The notes: generated from the sequence alone by a model not told the origin. Counted from the first letter of the stretch, positions 16,303-24,736 are shown. The stretch: DNA of 64,000 nt from Microbacterium capsulatum (GCF_030865425.1 NZ_JAVFCB010000011.1:53979-117978), one strand, 5' to 3'. Numbers and translations: made by a program.

Positions 16303-16598
16303 GCCCGACGCACCTGTACGCCGAGTTCCGGGCGGTCCCCGGGGCGGGGGACGCGGTCGCGTCCCTCGTCGCGGGGTACCGCCGGGACGTCACGGCCGAG
16401 CCGGGGAACGTGCGCTTCGACGCGCACCGGCTGCGCGACGAATGGGACCGCTTCTTCGTCTACGAGGAGTACTCCGATGACGCGGCCTTCGAAGCCCACG
16501 TGGCGTCGGCCCACTGCGCCCGATTCAACGAGGAGCTCGCCCCCCTCGTCGTCGGTGGCGGCTCGACTCTGACCCGGCTCGAGCCGGTGCCCGCATGA
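16299..16598 (+). CDS. ABM-fold small protein (putative quinol monooxygenase / LsrG-like)
   Basis: A 99-residue protein of the antibiotic-biosynthesis-monooxygenase dimeric alpha/beta-barrel fold, with AEPGNVRFDAHR and FFVYEEYSDDAAFEAHVAS typical of the YgiN/LsrG group. It overlaps both neighbours by 4 bases inside a sugar uptake operon. In the AI-2 lsr operon a similar protein (LsrG) isomerises the phosphorylated signal, and small mutarotases of related shape occur in rhamnose operons. A role in processing the imported sugar is therefore plausible but unproven. Confidence 0.75.
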   Translation: MSPTHLYAEFRAVPGAGDAVASLVAGYRRDVTAEPGNVRFDAHRLRDEWDRFFVYEEYSDDAAFEAHVASAHCARFNEELAPLVVGGGSTLTRLEPVPA

Positions 16599-17530
16599 GT
16601 CCGCATTTCCTCGTCATCGGCGAGGCGCTCATCGACATCGTCGACCGTGACGGCGAGCGCTCGCATCATGTCGGCGGCAGCCCGCTCAACGTCGCGTTCG
16701 GCCTCGGCCGCCTGGGCGTCCGCACGGTCTTCGCGACCGAGTTCGGCGATGACGCCGACGGCACCGCGATCGCGACGCACCTCGCCTCTGCCGGCGTCGC
16801 GATCGAGCGGACCGACGACGTGTCCCGCCGCACCTCTACCTCGCTCGCGCGGATCGGCGCCGACGGATCCGCCTCGTACGACTTCCATGTCGCGTGGGCC
16901 TTCCGCACGCCGCCGCCCGTCGGCGACGCGCAGGCGGTGCACGTGGGATCGATCGGCGCGTTCCTCGCGCCCGGTGGCCCGCGGGTGCTCGAGCTGATCG
17001 AATCGCTCCCCGCCGAGGTGCTCGTCAGCTTCGATCCCAACATCCGCCCCGCTTTCGTGCCGTCCCGCGAGGAGACACGAGAGCTCGTCGAGCGCTACGC
17101 GGCACGCGCCACGATCGTGAAGCTGAGCGACGAGGACGCCGAGTGGCTCTACCCCGGGCGGGCGGATGACGTCGCCGGGATCCTGCTGGGGCAGGGCGCG
17201 CGCCTGGTCGCCATCACCCGCGGCGCGGAAGGGAGCACGTTGTACGCTCCCGGTGCGACGGTGCAGGTTCCCGCACGTCCGACGCGCGCGGTCGACACGA
17301 TCGGCGCCGGCGACGCCTACATGTCGGGCCTGCTGGCCGCGATCGCCGCCCCCTCGGGCATGGTGGCGGCGTTGCAGGATCTCAGCGCGGCCGATCTTGC
17401 CGCGATCGGCCGCATCGCCGCCGAGTCCGCCGCCATCACGGTCGGGCGCGCCGGGGCGATGCCGCCCACGGCGGAGGAGCTCGAGCGCGCCGGTCGCGCA
17501 CCCGTCGGCGACGTGGCACCCACCGCCTGA
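16595..17530 (+). CDS. PfkB-family carbohydrate kinase (fructokinase-like)
   Basis: A 311-residue ribokinase-fold kinase. The N-terminal GEALIDIVDRDG and HVGGSPLNVAFGLGRLG (about 24-41) and the C-terminal PfkB signature DTIGAGDAYMSG (about 234, with the catalytic Asp) are intact. It would phosphorylate the sugar imported by the operon's ABC transporter, most likely fructose, in the cytoplasm. ATG 16595 overlaps the previous stop as ATGA. It is the last gene of the operon; two family B repeats follow. Confidence 0.88.
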   Translation: MSPHFLVIGEALIDIVDRDGERSHHVGGSPLNVAFGLGRLGVRTVFATEFGDDADGTAIATHLASAGVAIERTDDVSRRTSTSLARIGADGSASYDFHVAWAFRTPPPVGDAQAVHVGSIGAFLAPGGPRVLELIESLPAEVLVSFDPNIRPAFVPSREETRELVERYAARATIVKLSDEDAEWLYPGRADDVAGILLGQGARLVAITRGAEGSTLYAPGATVQVPARPTRAVDTIGAGDAYMSGLLAAIAAPSGMVAALQDLSAADLAAIGRIAAESAAITVGRAGAMPPTAEELERAGRAPVGDVAPTA

Positions 17531-17592
17531 GTCCGGAGGGGCCGCCACCGACGGCGACCCCTCCGGATCCCCGCCGCGCGTTCCACTCGCTG

Positions 17593-17708
17593 CGTTTCGT
17601 CTCGGTCGCGCTACGCGCGTCCTCGCTCAACGACCCCGAGCAGGCCCGAGCTCGCCCGATCGCCGCGTTTCGTCTCGGTCGCGCTACGCGCGTCCTCGCT
17701 CAACGACC
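17593..17708 (+). repeat. Intergenic repeat family B, direct tandem pair
   Basis: Two copies (17593-17635 and 17666-17708) in the same orientation, each followed by CCCGAGCAGGCCC. They lie between the convergent kinase and prephenate dehydratase genes. Confidence 0.78.
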
Positions 17709-17724
17709 CCGAGCAGGCCCAGCC

Positions 17725-18678
17725 CTACGCCTCGGGCTCGCCGGCGATCAGGCCGCGGATCCAGTCCCGCGCCTCGACGAAGACGTCGTCGGCGTAGCGC
17801 TCCGGGTACTGCACGATGCGGCGGTCGGCCCGGGGGTACGAGCCGAGGTAGACCACGCGGGGGCTGAACCGGCGGATGCCGAGCAGTGCGTCGGCCATGC
17901 GCTCGTCCTGGATGTGGCCGTCCGCGTCGAGCACGAACCGGTACCGACCGAGCTCGTCCCCGATCGGGCGGGACTGCAGCAGCGACAGGTTGATGCCGCG
18001 GGTCGAGAACTGTTCGAGCAGTTCGAGCAGGGCGCCGGCGTGATCCTCGGGCAGCTCGACGATGAGCGACGTCTTGTCCGCGCCGGTCGGCGGGGCGGGG
18101 GCCGTGGTGCGCGCGACGAGCACGAACCGGGTCACGGCGTTGTCGTTGTCGCCGATGTCGTCGGCCAGGAGCTCGAGGTCGTGGTGTTGCACGATGCCGG
18201 GGGCCGCGATCGCCGCGTCGGCGGGGAGGGATCCGTCCAGGATCCCCAGCGCCGAGGCCACGTTGCTCGCCGCGGGCACGTGCTGGTGGTTCGGGATGTG
18301 CTCCCCGAGCCAGCCGTAGCACTGCGCGTAGGCGACGGGGTGCGCGGCGATGACCCGGACGTCCTCGATCCGGGTTCCGGGAGGCGCGACGAGCACGAAG
18401 TCGACCTTGACCAGGTACTCGCCGACGATCCGCAGGCCGGGGAGGGTGGCCAGGGCGTCGAGGGTCGTGGTGACGCCGCCCTCGACCGAGTTCTCGATCG
18501 CGATCATGGCGGCGTCGCTGCGTCCGCTCAGCACGTCGGACAGCGCCTCGCCCACGTTGTGCACCGGGCGCCAGTCGTGGCCGCGCGCCTCGGGCACCTG
18601 CTCGAGCGCGGCCTCGGTGAACGTCCCCGCAGGGCCGAGATAGCTGTAGGTGCGGCGGATGGGGGCGGCGTCGGTCAC
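17725..18678 (-). CDS. pheA: Prephenate dehydratase
   Basis: A 317-residue monofunctional enzyme converting prephenate to phenylpyruvate in phenylalanine synthesis. YSYLGPAGTFTEAAL opens the catalytic domain, AMIAIENSVEGGVTTTLD follows, and NDNAVTRFVLVAR marks its end with the TRF motif. The C-terminal ACT regulatory domain (KTSLIVELPEDHAGALLELL, GINLSLLQSRP) would bind phenylalanine for feedback control. GTG 18678 is chosen because TAGGCT lies seven bases upstream, suggesting a leaderless mRNA, and because the enzyme begins a few residues later. Confidence 0.93.
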   Translation of the reverse strand: MTDAAPIRRTYSYLGPAGTFTEAALEQVPEARGHDWRPVHNVGEALSDVLSGRSDAAMIAIENSVEGGVTTTLDALATLPGLRIVGEYLVKVDFVLVAPPGTRIEDVRVIAAHPVAYAQCYGWLGEHIPNHQHVPAASNVASALGILDGSLPADAAIAAPGIVQHHDLELLADDIGDNDNAVTRFVLVARTTAPAPPTGADKTSLIVELPEDHAGALLELLEQFSTRGINLSLLQSRPIGDELGRYRFVLDADGHIQDERMADALLGIRRFSPRVVYLGSYPRADRRIVQYPERYADDVFVEARDWIRGLIAGEPEA

Positions 18679-18685
18679 GGCATTC

Positions 18686-18691
18686 AGCCTA
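18686..18691 (-). promoter_or_regulatory. -10 box of a leaderless promoter (prephenate dehydratase)
   Basis: TAGGCT on the minus strand, seven bases before GTG 18678. Confidence 0.5.
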
Positions 18692-18783
18692 GTCGTCGCC
18701 GTGCGGAGGCCTTCCTCTCTGTGACCCCGGGCGTCCTCCGATTCGAAGATGCGAACGTCCCCGCGACGGGGCAGACTATCCGC

Positions 18784-20427
18784 ATGACGAGCCGTGCCGG
18801 CCTCCCCGCGGAGGAAAGCGACCTGATCGACGTCGACGAGCTGATCGCCGCCTACTACGACCGGATCCCCGATCCGAGGATCTCCACGGAACGGGTGGTG
18901 TTCGGCACGAGCGGCCACCGCGGATCCTCGCTGTCCGGCAGCTTCAACGAGCAGCACATCCTCGCGACGACCCAGGCGATCGTCGACTACCGGGGCGCCC
19001 AGGGCATCACCGGCCCCCTGTTCCTCGGCCGCGACACGCACGCGCTGTCCCGCCCCGCGGAGCGCAGCGCCATCGAGGTCCTCGTCGCGAACGGCGTCGA
19101 CGTGCGCGTCGACGCACGCGACGCGTGGGTGCCGACACCCGCGCTCAGCCACGCGATCCTCTCCTACAACCGGGGCCGCGCCGCGAACGACCCGGCCCGC
19201 GCCGACGGCATCGTGGTCACCCCCTCGCACAACCCGCCCCGCGACGGCGGCTTCAAGTACAACCCCCCGCACGGCGGCCCCGCCGACACCGACGCGACCG
19301 GCTGGATCGCGAACCGCGCGAACGAGCTGATCGAGAACGGCCTCACCGAGGTGAAGCGCACCCGCATCGCCGACATCGACATCGACTCGCTCGGCTCCTA
19401 CGACTTCCGCGACGCGTACGTCCGCGACCTGCCGTCGATCATCGACGTCGAGGCGATCAAGCGCGCGGGCGTGCGGATCGGAGCGGATCCGCTGGGCGGC
19501 GCCTCGGTCGAGTACTGGGCGCTCATCGCCGAGATGCACGGCCTCGACCTCACCGTCGTGAACCCCGAGGTCGACCCGACCTGGCGCTTCATGACGCTGG
19601 ACTGGGACGAGAAGATCCGGATGGATCCGTCCTCCCCGTCGGCGATGGCGTCGCTGGTCGCGAAGAAGGGCGACTACGACGTGCTCACCGGCAATGACGC
19701 CGACGCCGACCGGCACGGCATAGTCACCCCCGACGCCGGCCTGATGAACCCGAACCACTACCTGGCGGTCGCGATCGACTACCTGTTCTCGCACCGCGAG
19801 GGGTGGGCGCGCGACGCGGCGATCGGCAAGACCCTGGTGTCGTCGATGATCATCGACCGGGTCGCGGAGTCGCTCGGCCGGCGCCTGCTCGAGGTGCCCG
19901 TCGGGTTCAAGTGGTTCGTGCCGGGGCTGCTGGACGGATCCGTCGCGTTCGGCGGCGAGGAGTCGGCCGGCGCCTCCTTCCTGCGCCGGGACGGATCCGT
20001 GTGGTCAACAGACAAGGACGGGATCCTGCTGTGCCTGCTCGCCGCGGAGATCATCGCGGTGACCGGCAAGAGCCCGTCCGAGCGGTACCGCGAGCTCGAG
20101 GACGCGTTCGGCGCCTCGGCCTATCAGCGGGTGGACGCCCCGGCGACGCCGGAGCAGAAGGCGACGCTCGGCAGACTGTCTCCCGAGTCGGTCTCGGCCA
20201 CCGAGCTCGCCGACGAGGCGATCACGGCGAAGCTCTCGCACGCCCCGGGCAACGGCGCCGCGATCGGCGGCCTCAAGGTGCAGACCGAGCACGCCTGGTT
20301 CGCGGCGCGCCCCTCCGGCACGGAGGACGTCTACAAGCTGTACGCCGAGTCGCTGCTGGGCCCGGAGCACCTCGCCCAGGTGCAGGAGGAGGCCCGAGCG
20401 GTCGTCAGCGCCGCCCTGGGCGGCTGA
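18784..20427 (+). CDS. pgm: Phosphoglucomutase (alpha-D-glucose phosphate-specific)
   Basis: A 547-residue enzyme interconverting glucose-1-phosphate and glucose-6-phosphate; it links glycogen and galactose metabolism to glycolysis. The phosphoserine loop TPSHNPPRDG (about 146-155), the metal-binding GNDADADRHG (about 303), the sugar loop GGEESAGASF and the phosphate-binding PSGTEDVYK (about 510) are all present. The length fits the E. coli Pgm type. ATG 18784 is six bases after CAGACT, so it may be leaderless. It is divergent from pheA. Confidence 0.95.
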   Translation: MTSRAGLPAEESDLIDVDELIAAYYDRIPDPRISTERVVFGTSGHRGSSLSGSFNEQHILATTQAIVDYRGAQGITGPLFLGRDTHALSRPAERSAIEVLVANGVDVRVDARDAWVPTPALSHAILSYNRGRAANDPARADGIVVTPSHNPPRDGGFKYNPPHGGPADTDATGWIANRANELIENGLTEVKRTRIADIDIDSLGSYDFRDAYVRDLPSIIDVEAIKRAGVRIGADPLGGASVEYWALIAEMHGLDLTVVNPEVDPTWRFMTLDWDEKIRMDPSSPSAMASLVAKKGDYDVLTGNDADADRHGIVTPDAGLMNPNHYLAVAIDYLFSHREGWARDAAIGKTLVSSMIIDRVAESLGRRLLEVPVGFKWFVPGLLDGSVAFGGEESAGASFLRRDGSVWSTDKDGILLCLLAAEIIAVTGKSPSERYRELEDAFGASAYQRVDAPATPEQKATLGRLSPESVSATELADEAITAKLSHAPGNGAAIGGLKVQTEHAWFAARPSGTEDVYKLYAESLLGPEHLAQVQEEARAVVSAALGG

Positions 20428-20435
20428 CCCCTCGG

Positions 20436-20466
20436 GGTCGTTGAGCGAGCGCAGCGAGACGAAACG
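20436..20466 (-). repeat. Intergenic repeat family B, copy after pgm
   Basis: GGTCGTTGAGCGAGCGCAGC continuing GAGACGAAACG, the reverse complement of the 1236-1266 copy. Confidence 0.75.
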
Positions 20467-20502
20467 CGGTGACCCCACGGGGGGGTCACCGGGATCACCC
20501 CC

Positions 20503-20603
20503 GACCATGTCCCACTTCTGACCCACCGTGTCCCCCTTTCTGACCCGCCGTGTCCCACTTTCTGCTCCAGAACCAGCGGTTTAGAGCAGAAAGTGGGACA
20601 CGG
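20503..20603. repeat. Intergenic repeat family C, copy 1 (GTGTCCCAC ... GTGGGACAC)
   Basis: Three GTGTCCC-type words are followed by a 20-bp perfect stem (20548-20567 with 20584-20603) built on CCGTGTCCCACTTTCTGCTC and its complement, loop 16 bases. It lies between convergent pgm and LacI genes and could act as a bidirectional terminator. Other copies are at 29121-29198 and 55989-56068. Confidence 0.78.
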
Positions 20604-20702
20604 GCAGGGGGGATCCGGGCACGGGCGGGTCCGGGTTCGGGCGCGCCTGGGATTCAGACAGGCCCGGGATTCGGACAGGCCCGGGCACTGAATCGCCCGG
20701 GC

Positions 20703-21764
20703 TCAGCGCCCGGGGGTGCTGTCGCGGACGACGACCTCGACGGGCAGCGGGTCCTGCTGCCAGTCCTCGTCGACGATCGCGCGGAAGGCCTGGTAGCCGG
20801 CGTCGTTCAGCGGGATCCGCACGGTGGTGAGCGACGGCGTCACGTCGCTGCTGGCGGGCACGTCGTCGAAGCCGCACACCGCGATGTCGGATCCGACCTC
20901 CCGCCCCGCCGCGCGGATCGCCGAGATCGCGCCGAGCGCGACGACGTCGCTCATCCCGAACACGAGCGTCCCGGGCTCGACGCCCTCGGCGAGCGCCCCG
21001 GCCATGGCCGCAGCGCCCGATTCGCGGCGGAAGTCCGCGCGGACGATCCGCTCGACCCGACCGCCGCCGGAGGCGAACCCGCGGGTGAAGCCGTCCAGGC
21101 GGTCGTCGGAGGTGCGCACGCCCGCGGCGGCGGCGATCCCGATCGCCGTCCGGTAGCCGAGCGCGGCCATGCGCCGGCCGAGCTCCTCCGCACCGCCGGC
21201 GTTGTCGATCACGACCGAGCGCTCCGCGCCGTCGTCGCCGTGCCGTTCGCCGAAGGCGACGACCCGGCCGCCGAAGCGCTCGAACGCCTCGAGCTCGGAT
21301 CCGGCCTCCGCGCCGTCGGGGTGCTCCGCCCGCGACGCGGCGAGGATCAGCCCCATCGGGCGCTGGCCGCGCAGGGCGCGCACGATGCGGTTCTCCCGCT
21401 CCGGATCGCGCTCGGTGATCGCGATCGTGACGACGAGGCCGCGCTCGTCGGCGCCGCGGGCGACCCCGGCTGCGATCTGGCCGAAGTAGGGGTCGGCGAT
21501 GTCGGCGACGAGCAGCGCGATGACCGGCGAACGCCCGCGTGCGGTCGCCTGCGCCGACACGTTCGGGGTGTAGCCGAGGGCCTCGGCCGCGCGCTCCACG
21601 CGCTCGCGGAACGCCTCGGCGACCTTGCGCTCGGATCCGTTCAGCACCCGGGACGCGGTCGCGAGCGAGACGCCGGCCTCGCGCGCGACGTCGTGCAGCG
21701 TGGCCGCGTGCGGGAGCGTGCGCGGCGACGCGTCAGGGGTGCGGGCGATGCCGTCCTGCGTCAC
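20703..21764 (-). CDS. LacI-family repressor of the adjacent isomerase/oxidoreductase operon
   Basis: A 353-residue LacI regulator. Helix-turn-helix ATLHDVAREAGVSLATASRV (about 21-40) is followed by NGSERKVAEAFRERVE and a sensor domain with FGMSDVVALGAISAIRAAG and a C-terminal IAVCGFDDVPASSDVTPSLT. It lies downstream of and in the same direction as the carbohydrate operon 21836-25908. It has its own promoter (TAGGCT at 21800-21795) with a palindrome in the leader; a related palindrome lies upstream of the operon. GTG 21764 is used. Confidence 0.88.
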   Translation of the reverse strand: MTQDGIARTPDASPRTLPHAATLHDVAREAGVSLATASRVLNGSERKVAEAFRERVERAAEALGYTPNVSAQATARGRSPVIALLVADIADPYFGQIAAGVARGADERGLVVTIAITERDPERENRIVRALRGQRPMGLILAASRAEHPDGAEAGSELEAFERFGGRVVAFGERHGDDGAERSVVIDNAGGAEELGRRMAALGYRTAIGIAAAAGVRTSDDRLDGFTRGFASGGGRVERIVRADFRRESGAAAMAGALAEGVEPGTLVFGMSDVVALGAISAIRAAGREVGSDIAVCGFDDVPASSDVTPSLTTVRIPLNDAGYQAFRAIVDEDWQQDPLPVEVVVRDSTPGR

Positions 21765-21766
21765 AG

Positions 21767-21779
21767 GGAAAGGCTTTCC
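21767..21779. promoter_or_regulatory. Candidate LacI operator in the repressor leader
   Basis: GGAAAGGCTTTCC, a 13-bp palindrome just upstream of GTG 21764, similar to GGTAAGCGCTTTCC at 25950-25963. Confidence 0.5.
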
Positions 21780-21794
21780 GAGCTCATGCCCCTG

Positions 21795-21800
21795 AGCCTA
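21795..21800 (-). promoter_or_regulatory. -10 box for the LacI gene
   Basis: TAGGCT on the minus strand, about 30 bases before GTG 21764. The resulting short leader would contain the palindrome at 21767-21779. Confidence 0.4.
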
Positions 21801-21835
21801 GCGTCCGAGGCGCGTCATCGCCCGGGCCGGACGGC

Positions 21836-22588
21836 TCACGCCAGGTACGCGATCAGTGCCGCGGCCTCGGCGGCGAGCGCCTCGGGGGCGTCGTCGGGCA
21901 CGAACTCGAGCAGCGCATCGCGCGGCGGTGCCGGCGCGGCGGCGGCGCGGGCGAAGAACCCGCGCCAGAGCTCGTCCCGGCCGGTCAGCGGCAGCCGCTG
22001 GGCCACGGGCCACCACGAGAAGACGTGCACGGCCGAGACGCGATCCGCGAGCCGGTCGTACTCGGCGAGCGCGATCTCGTCGGGGGCGGACACGGTGGGC
22101 TGCCAGTACGTCGAGAGGTGCGGGCTGCCGACCTCGGCGAGCACGCGCAGGGTGGCGTCCGGGCCGTCGGCGAGGGTGCGGCCGTGGAACTCGAGCGCGA
22201 GGGCGATGCCGCGCTCGGCCGCCTGCGCCGTCGCGGCGGCGAGGGAGTCGATCACGGCCGCGTGCTCCTGCGGGGTCGCGGAGGCGGATCCGATCGAGCC
22301 GGCCCACACGCGGATCCGGTCCGCGCCGAGCGCCTCGGCGGAGTCCAGGATCGGGGCGATCTCCTCACCCGGGCCTGCGCGGAAGTACGACCCGTACGAG
22401 CAGACCTCGAGCCCCGCGTCGGCGGTGATCCGGGCGACCTCGGCCGCGCGCGCGGCGTCGCCCGGGGGCACGTGCACGTCGCCGCCCCACTCGATCACGC
22501 GCAGCCCGGCGGCGGCGGCGAGTGCCGCGACCCCCGCGGGATCCCGCTGCCGGAAGGTCACGGAGCACAGGCCGGGTCGGATGCTCAT
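21836..22588 (-). CDS. Sugar phosphate isomerase/epimerase (xylose isomerase-like TIM barrel)
   Basis: A 250-residue AP-endonuclease-2-like TIM barrel. Segments such as LRVIEWGGDVHVPP, GADRIRVWAG, LALEFHG and VSAVHVFSWWP supply the acidic and His residues expected to bind a divalent metal. Members isomerise or epimerise keto-sugars, inososes or 2-keto acids. It is the last enzyme gene of the operon and is separated from the preceding one by a 112-bp gap containing a family D palindromic repeat. The substrate cannot be assigned. Confidence 0.8.
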   Translation of the reverse strand: MSIRPGLCSVTFRQRDPAGVAALAAAAGLRVIEWGGDVHVPPGDAARAAEVARITADAGLEVCSYGSYFRAGPGEEIAPILDSAEALGADRIRVWAGSIGSASATPQEHAAVIDSLAAATAQAAERGIALALEFHGRTLADGPDATLRVLAEVGSPHLSTYWQPTVSAPDEIALAEYDRLADRVSAVHVFSWWPVAQRLPLTGRDELWRGFFARAAAAPAPPRDALLEFVPDDAPEALAAEAAALIAYLA

Positions 22589-22618
22589 GGGGTCAGCCTT
22601 TCATGGTGTGCGCGATTG

Positions 22619-22692
22619 ACCGCGAGACCGAACCTGAGTCGCGAGACGGGCGAAGATTCGCGCGGTCTCGCGACGCAGGTTCGGTCTCGCGG
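22619..22692. repeat. Intergenic repeat family D, copy 1 (CCGCGAGACCGAA ... TTCGGTCTCGCGG)
   Basis: A palindromic element of about 74 bp whose ends ACCGCGAGACCGAACCTG and CAGGTTCGGTCTCGCGG pair almost perfectly, with inner GTCGCGAGAC/GTCTCGCGAC arms also pairing. It lies inside an operon. Other copies: 30634-30712, 54953-55025, 59120-59194. Confidence 0.8.
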
Positions 22693-22700
22693 ACAGGGGG

Positions 22701-23567
22701 TCAGGCCAGGTGCGGCGAGACGGCCGCCCCGAAGGTCTCGGCCGTGCGGCGGACGACCTCGACCGGATCCTGGGCCCAGATGTCGGCGTTGAAGATCTCC
22801 ACTTCGATGTCGCGGTCGTAGCCGGTGGCGACGACCGCCCGGGTGAGGGATCCGAAGTCGATGATCCCGTCGCCGGTGTAGTGCCGGCTCAGCAGCACGT
22901 CGGCGGGCAGCGGGGTCTTCCAGTCGCACACCTGGTAGGTCGCGATCCGGCCCTCGCGCCCGGCGCGCGCGATCTGGTCCAGCACCTGCGGATCCCACCA
23001 GATGTGGAAGGTGTCGACCGCGGCGCCGACCACGGCGGGGTCGAAGTCGGCGGCGATGTCGAGCGCCTGCCCGAGCGTCGAGACGACGCAGCGGTCGGAT
23101 CCGAACATCGGGTGCAGCGGCTCGATCGCGAGCGTCACGCCGGCCGCCGCGGCGTCGGCGGAGAGCTCGCCGATCGCGTCGCGCACGCGCGCGCGGGCGC
23201 CGATCAGGTCGCGGGATCCCTCCGGCAGGCCCCCGGCGACGAGGACGAGCACGGCCGTGGATCCCGCAGCCCCGGCGGCGGCGAGCGTCGCGGTCTCCTC
23301 GATCGCCCGGCGGTTGTCGTCGAGCGCCGCCTCGCGCTCCGGCCCGGCGGGCAGCGTGAAGAACCCGCCGCGGCAGTGCGTCGTGAACCGAAGACCCGAG
23401 TCGGCGAGCATCTGCGCGGCCGTGTCGAGCCCGACCTCGTTCACGGGCTCGCGCCACAGGCCGATGCCCTGCACCCCGGCCTCGGCCGTGACGCGCAGCG
23501 CGGTGGCGAGATCGGCGTACTTGATCGTGGCCTGATTGATCGACAGGCGCGGGTCGACTTCGATCAT
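22701..23567 (-). CDS. Sugar phosphate isomerase/epimerase (TIM barrel)
   Basis: A 288-residue xylose-isomerase-like TIM barrel. It starts with INQATIKYADLATALRV, has VQGIGLWREPV, VTLAIEPLHPMF, AVDTFHIWWDP and IEVEIFNADIW, giving the Glu, Asp, His, Glu metal-site pattern of this superfamily. It overlaps the DUF993 gene by 4 bases (ATGA at 23567-23564). It is a paralogue of the next isomerase rather than a duplicate; the two share fold but little sequence. Confidence 0.82.
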   Translation of the reverse strand: MIEVDPRLSINQATIKYADLATALRVTAEAGVQGIGLWREPVNEVGLDTAAQMLADSGLRFTTHCRGGFFTLPAGPEREAALDDNRRAIEETATLAAAGAAGSTAVLVLVAGGLPEGSRDLIGARARVRDAIGELSADAAAAGVTLAIEPLHPMFGSDRCVVSTLGQALDIAADFDPAVVGAAVDTFHIWWDPQVLDQIARAGREGRIATYQVCDWKTPLPADVLLSRHYTGDGIIDFGSLTRAVVATGYDRDIEVEIFNADIWAQDPVEVVRRTAETFGAAVSPHLA

Positions 23568-24736
23568 GCGCCGACCCCGTTCAGGGCCAGCATGCCGTGC
23601 CAGCGCTCGCGGGCGAGCTCCGGATCCTCGAACGCGAGCGAGGCGTTCGCGAGCTCGACGATGCGGCTGAGGTGCGGCAGGCTGCGCGCGGAGTGCAGGC
23701 CGCCGACCATCTGGAACGCGGGCTGGTGGCCGTTGAGCCAGGCGAGGAACGCGACACCGGTCTTGTAGAAGAAGGTCGGCGCGGCGAAGACCTGGCGGCT
23801 GAGCTCCTCGGTGGGGCCGAGGATCTCGAGGTACCGGGCGGGATCGCCCGCGTCGAGCGCCTGGATCGCGGCGGAGGCGACCGGGGTGATCGCGGCGAAC
23901 GCGCCGAGCAGGGCGTCGGAGCGACCTTCCCCCTGCCCGACGGTGCCGCCGCCGATCAGCCCGACGTAGTTGAAGTCGTCACCGGTGAACATCCGCACGC
24001 CCTCGGGCAGCTGCGACCGCACAGTCACCTCGGACTCGGCGTTCAGCAGGCTCATCTTCACGCCCGCCACCTTGCCCGGGTTCGTGCCGATGATCTCGAG
24101 CAGCGTCCGCGACGCCGTCTGCCAGTCCGAGGCGCCGAAGTACCCCTCGAGCTGCGGGTCGAACGCGGTGCCGAGCCAGTGCAGCACGACCGGGGTCGTC
24201 GCCTTCGACAGCACGGCGTCGTAGACGCGGCGGTAGTCCTCCGCCGACTCCGCGGCGCGGGCGAGGTGGCGGGAGGCCATCAGCACGGGGCCGGCGCCCT
24301 GCTCCTCGGTGAAGTGCAGCTGCTCGGTGTACGCGTCGATGATCTGCGCGAGCGGGATCCGCTCCTCGTCGACGTGGTCGGTGTTGACGCCGACGACGAC
24401 GGATCCGCCCTCCTCGCGGGCGACCTCCGCGCTGCGGGCGATGAGCTCGCGGGTGGCCGCGGCGTCCAGGCCCATGTTGCGCTGCGCAGTGTCCATGGCG
24501 TCGGCGACGCCGAGGCCCCACGAGTAGACATTGCGGCGGAACGAGAGCGTGGCGTCCCAGTCGATGTCGGCGGGCCGGCCCGGGGTGTTCTCGGCGTGCG
24601 CCTTCGGCACCACATGCGCGGCAGCGTAGGCGACGCGGCTCTGCAGCGGCGCGGCCGGGCGGGCGTACGCGCCGGAGCCGTTGAGCTCGACCTCGGTGGT
24701 GCCGCCGTCGGCGGCGAGGAGGCGGATCGTCGTCAT
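23564..24736 (-). CDS. DUF993 protein, dihydrodipicolinate synthase-like
   Basis: A 390-residue protein of the DUF993 family, distantly related to dihydrodipicolinate synthase/N-acetylneuraminate lyase aldolases. Recognisable segments include SFRRNVYSWGLGVADAMDTA, VVLHWLGTAFDPQLEGYFG and a probable Schiff-base region KVAGVKMSLL. Genes of this family occur with Gfo/Idh oxidoreductases and TIM-barrel isomerases as here. An aldolase or retro-aldol step on an oxidised sugar is a reasonable guess; the reaction is not established to my knowledge. It starts 8 bases after the Gfo/Idh stop. Confidence 0.82.
   Translation of the reverse strand: MTTIRLLAADGGTTEVELNGSGAYARPAAPLQSRVAYAAAHVVPKAHAENTPGRPADIDWDATLSFRRNVYSWGLGVADAMDTAQRNMGLDAAATRELIARSAEVAREEGGSVVVGVNTDHVDEERIPLAQIIDAYTEQLHFTEEQGAGPVLMASRHLARAAESAEDYRRVYDAVLSKATTPVVLHWLGTAFDPQLEGYFGASDWQTASRTLLEIIGTNPGKVAGVKMSLLNAESEVTVRSQLPEGVRMFTGDDFNYVGLIGGGTVGQGEGRSDALLGAFAAITPVASAAIQALDAGDPARYLEILGPTEELSRQVFAAPTFFYKTGVAFLAWLNGHQPAFQMVGGLHSARSLPHLSRIVELANASLAFEDPELARERWHGMLALNGVGA

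Noticed and set aside
17531..17724. A small RNA or tRNA gene in the gap after the PfkB kinase.
   Set aside because: The gap is explained by two direct copies of the family B repeat and no cloverleaf can be formed.
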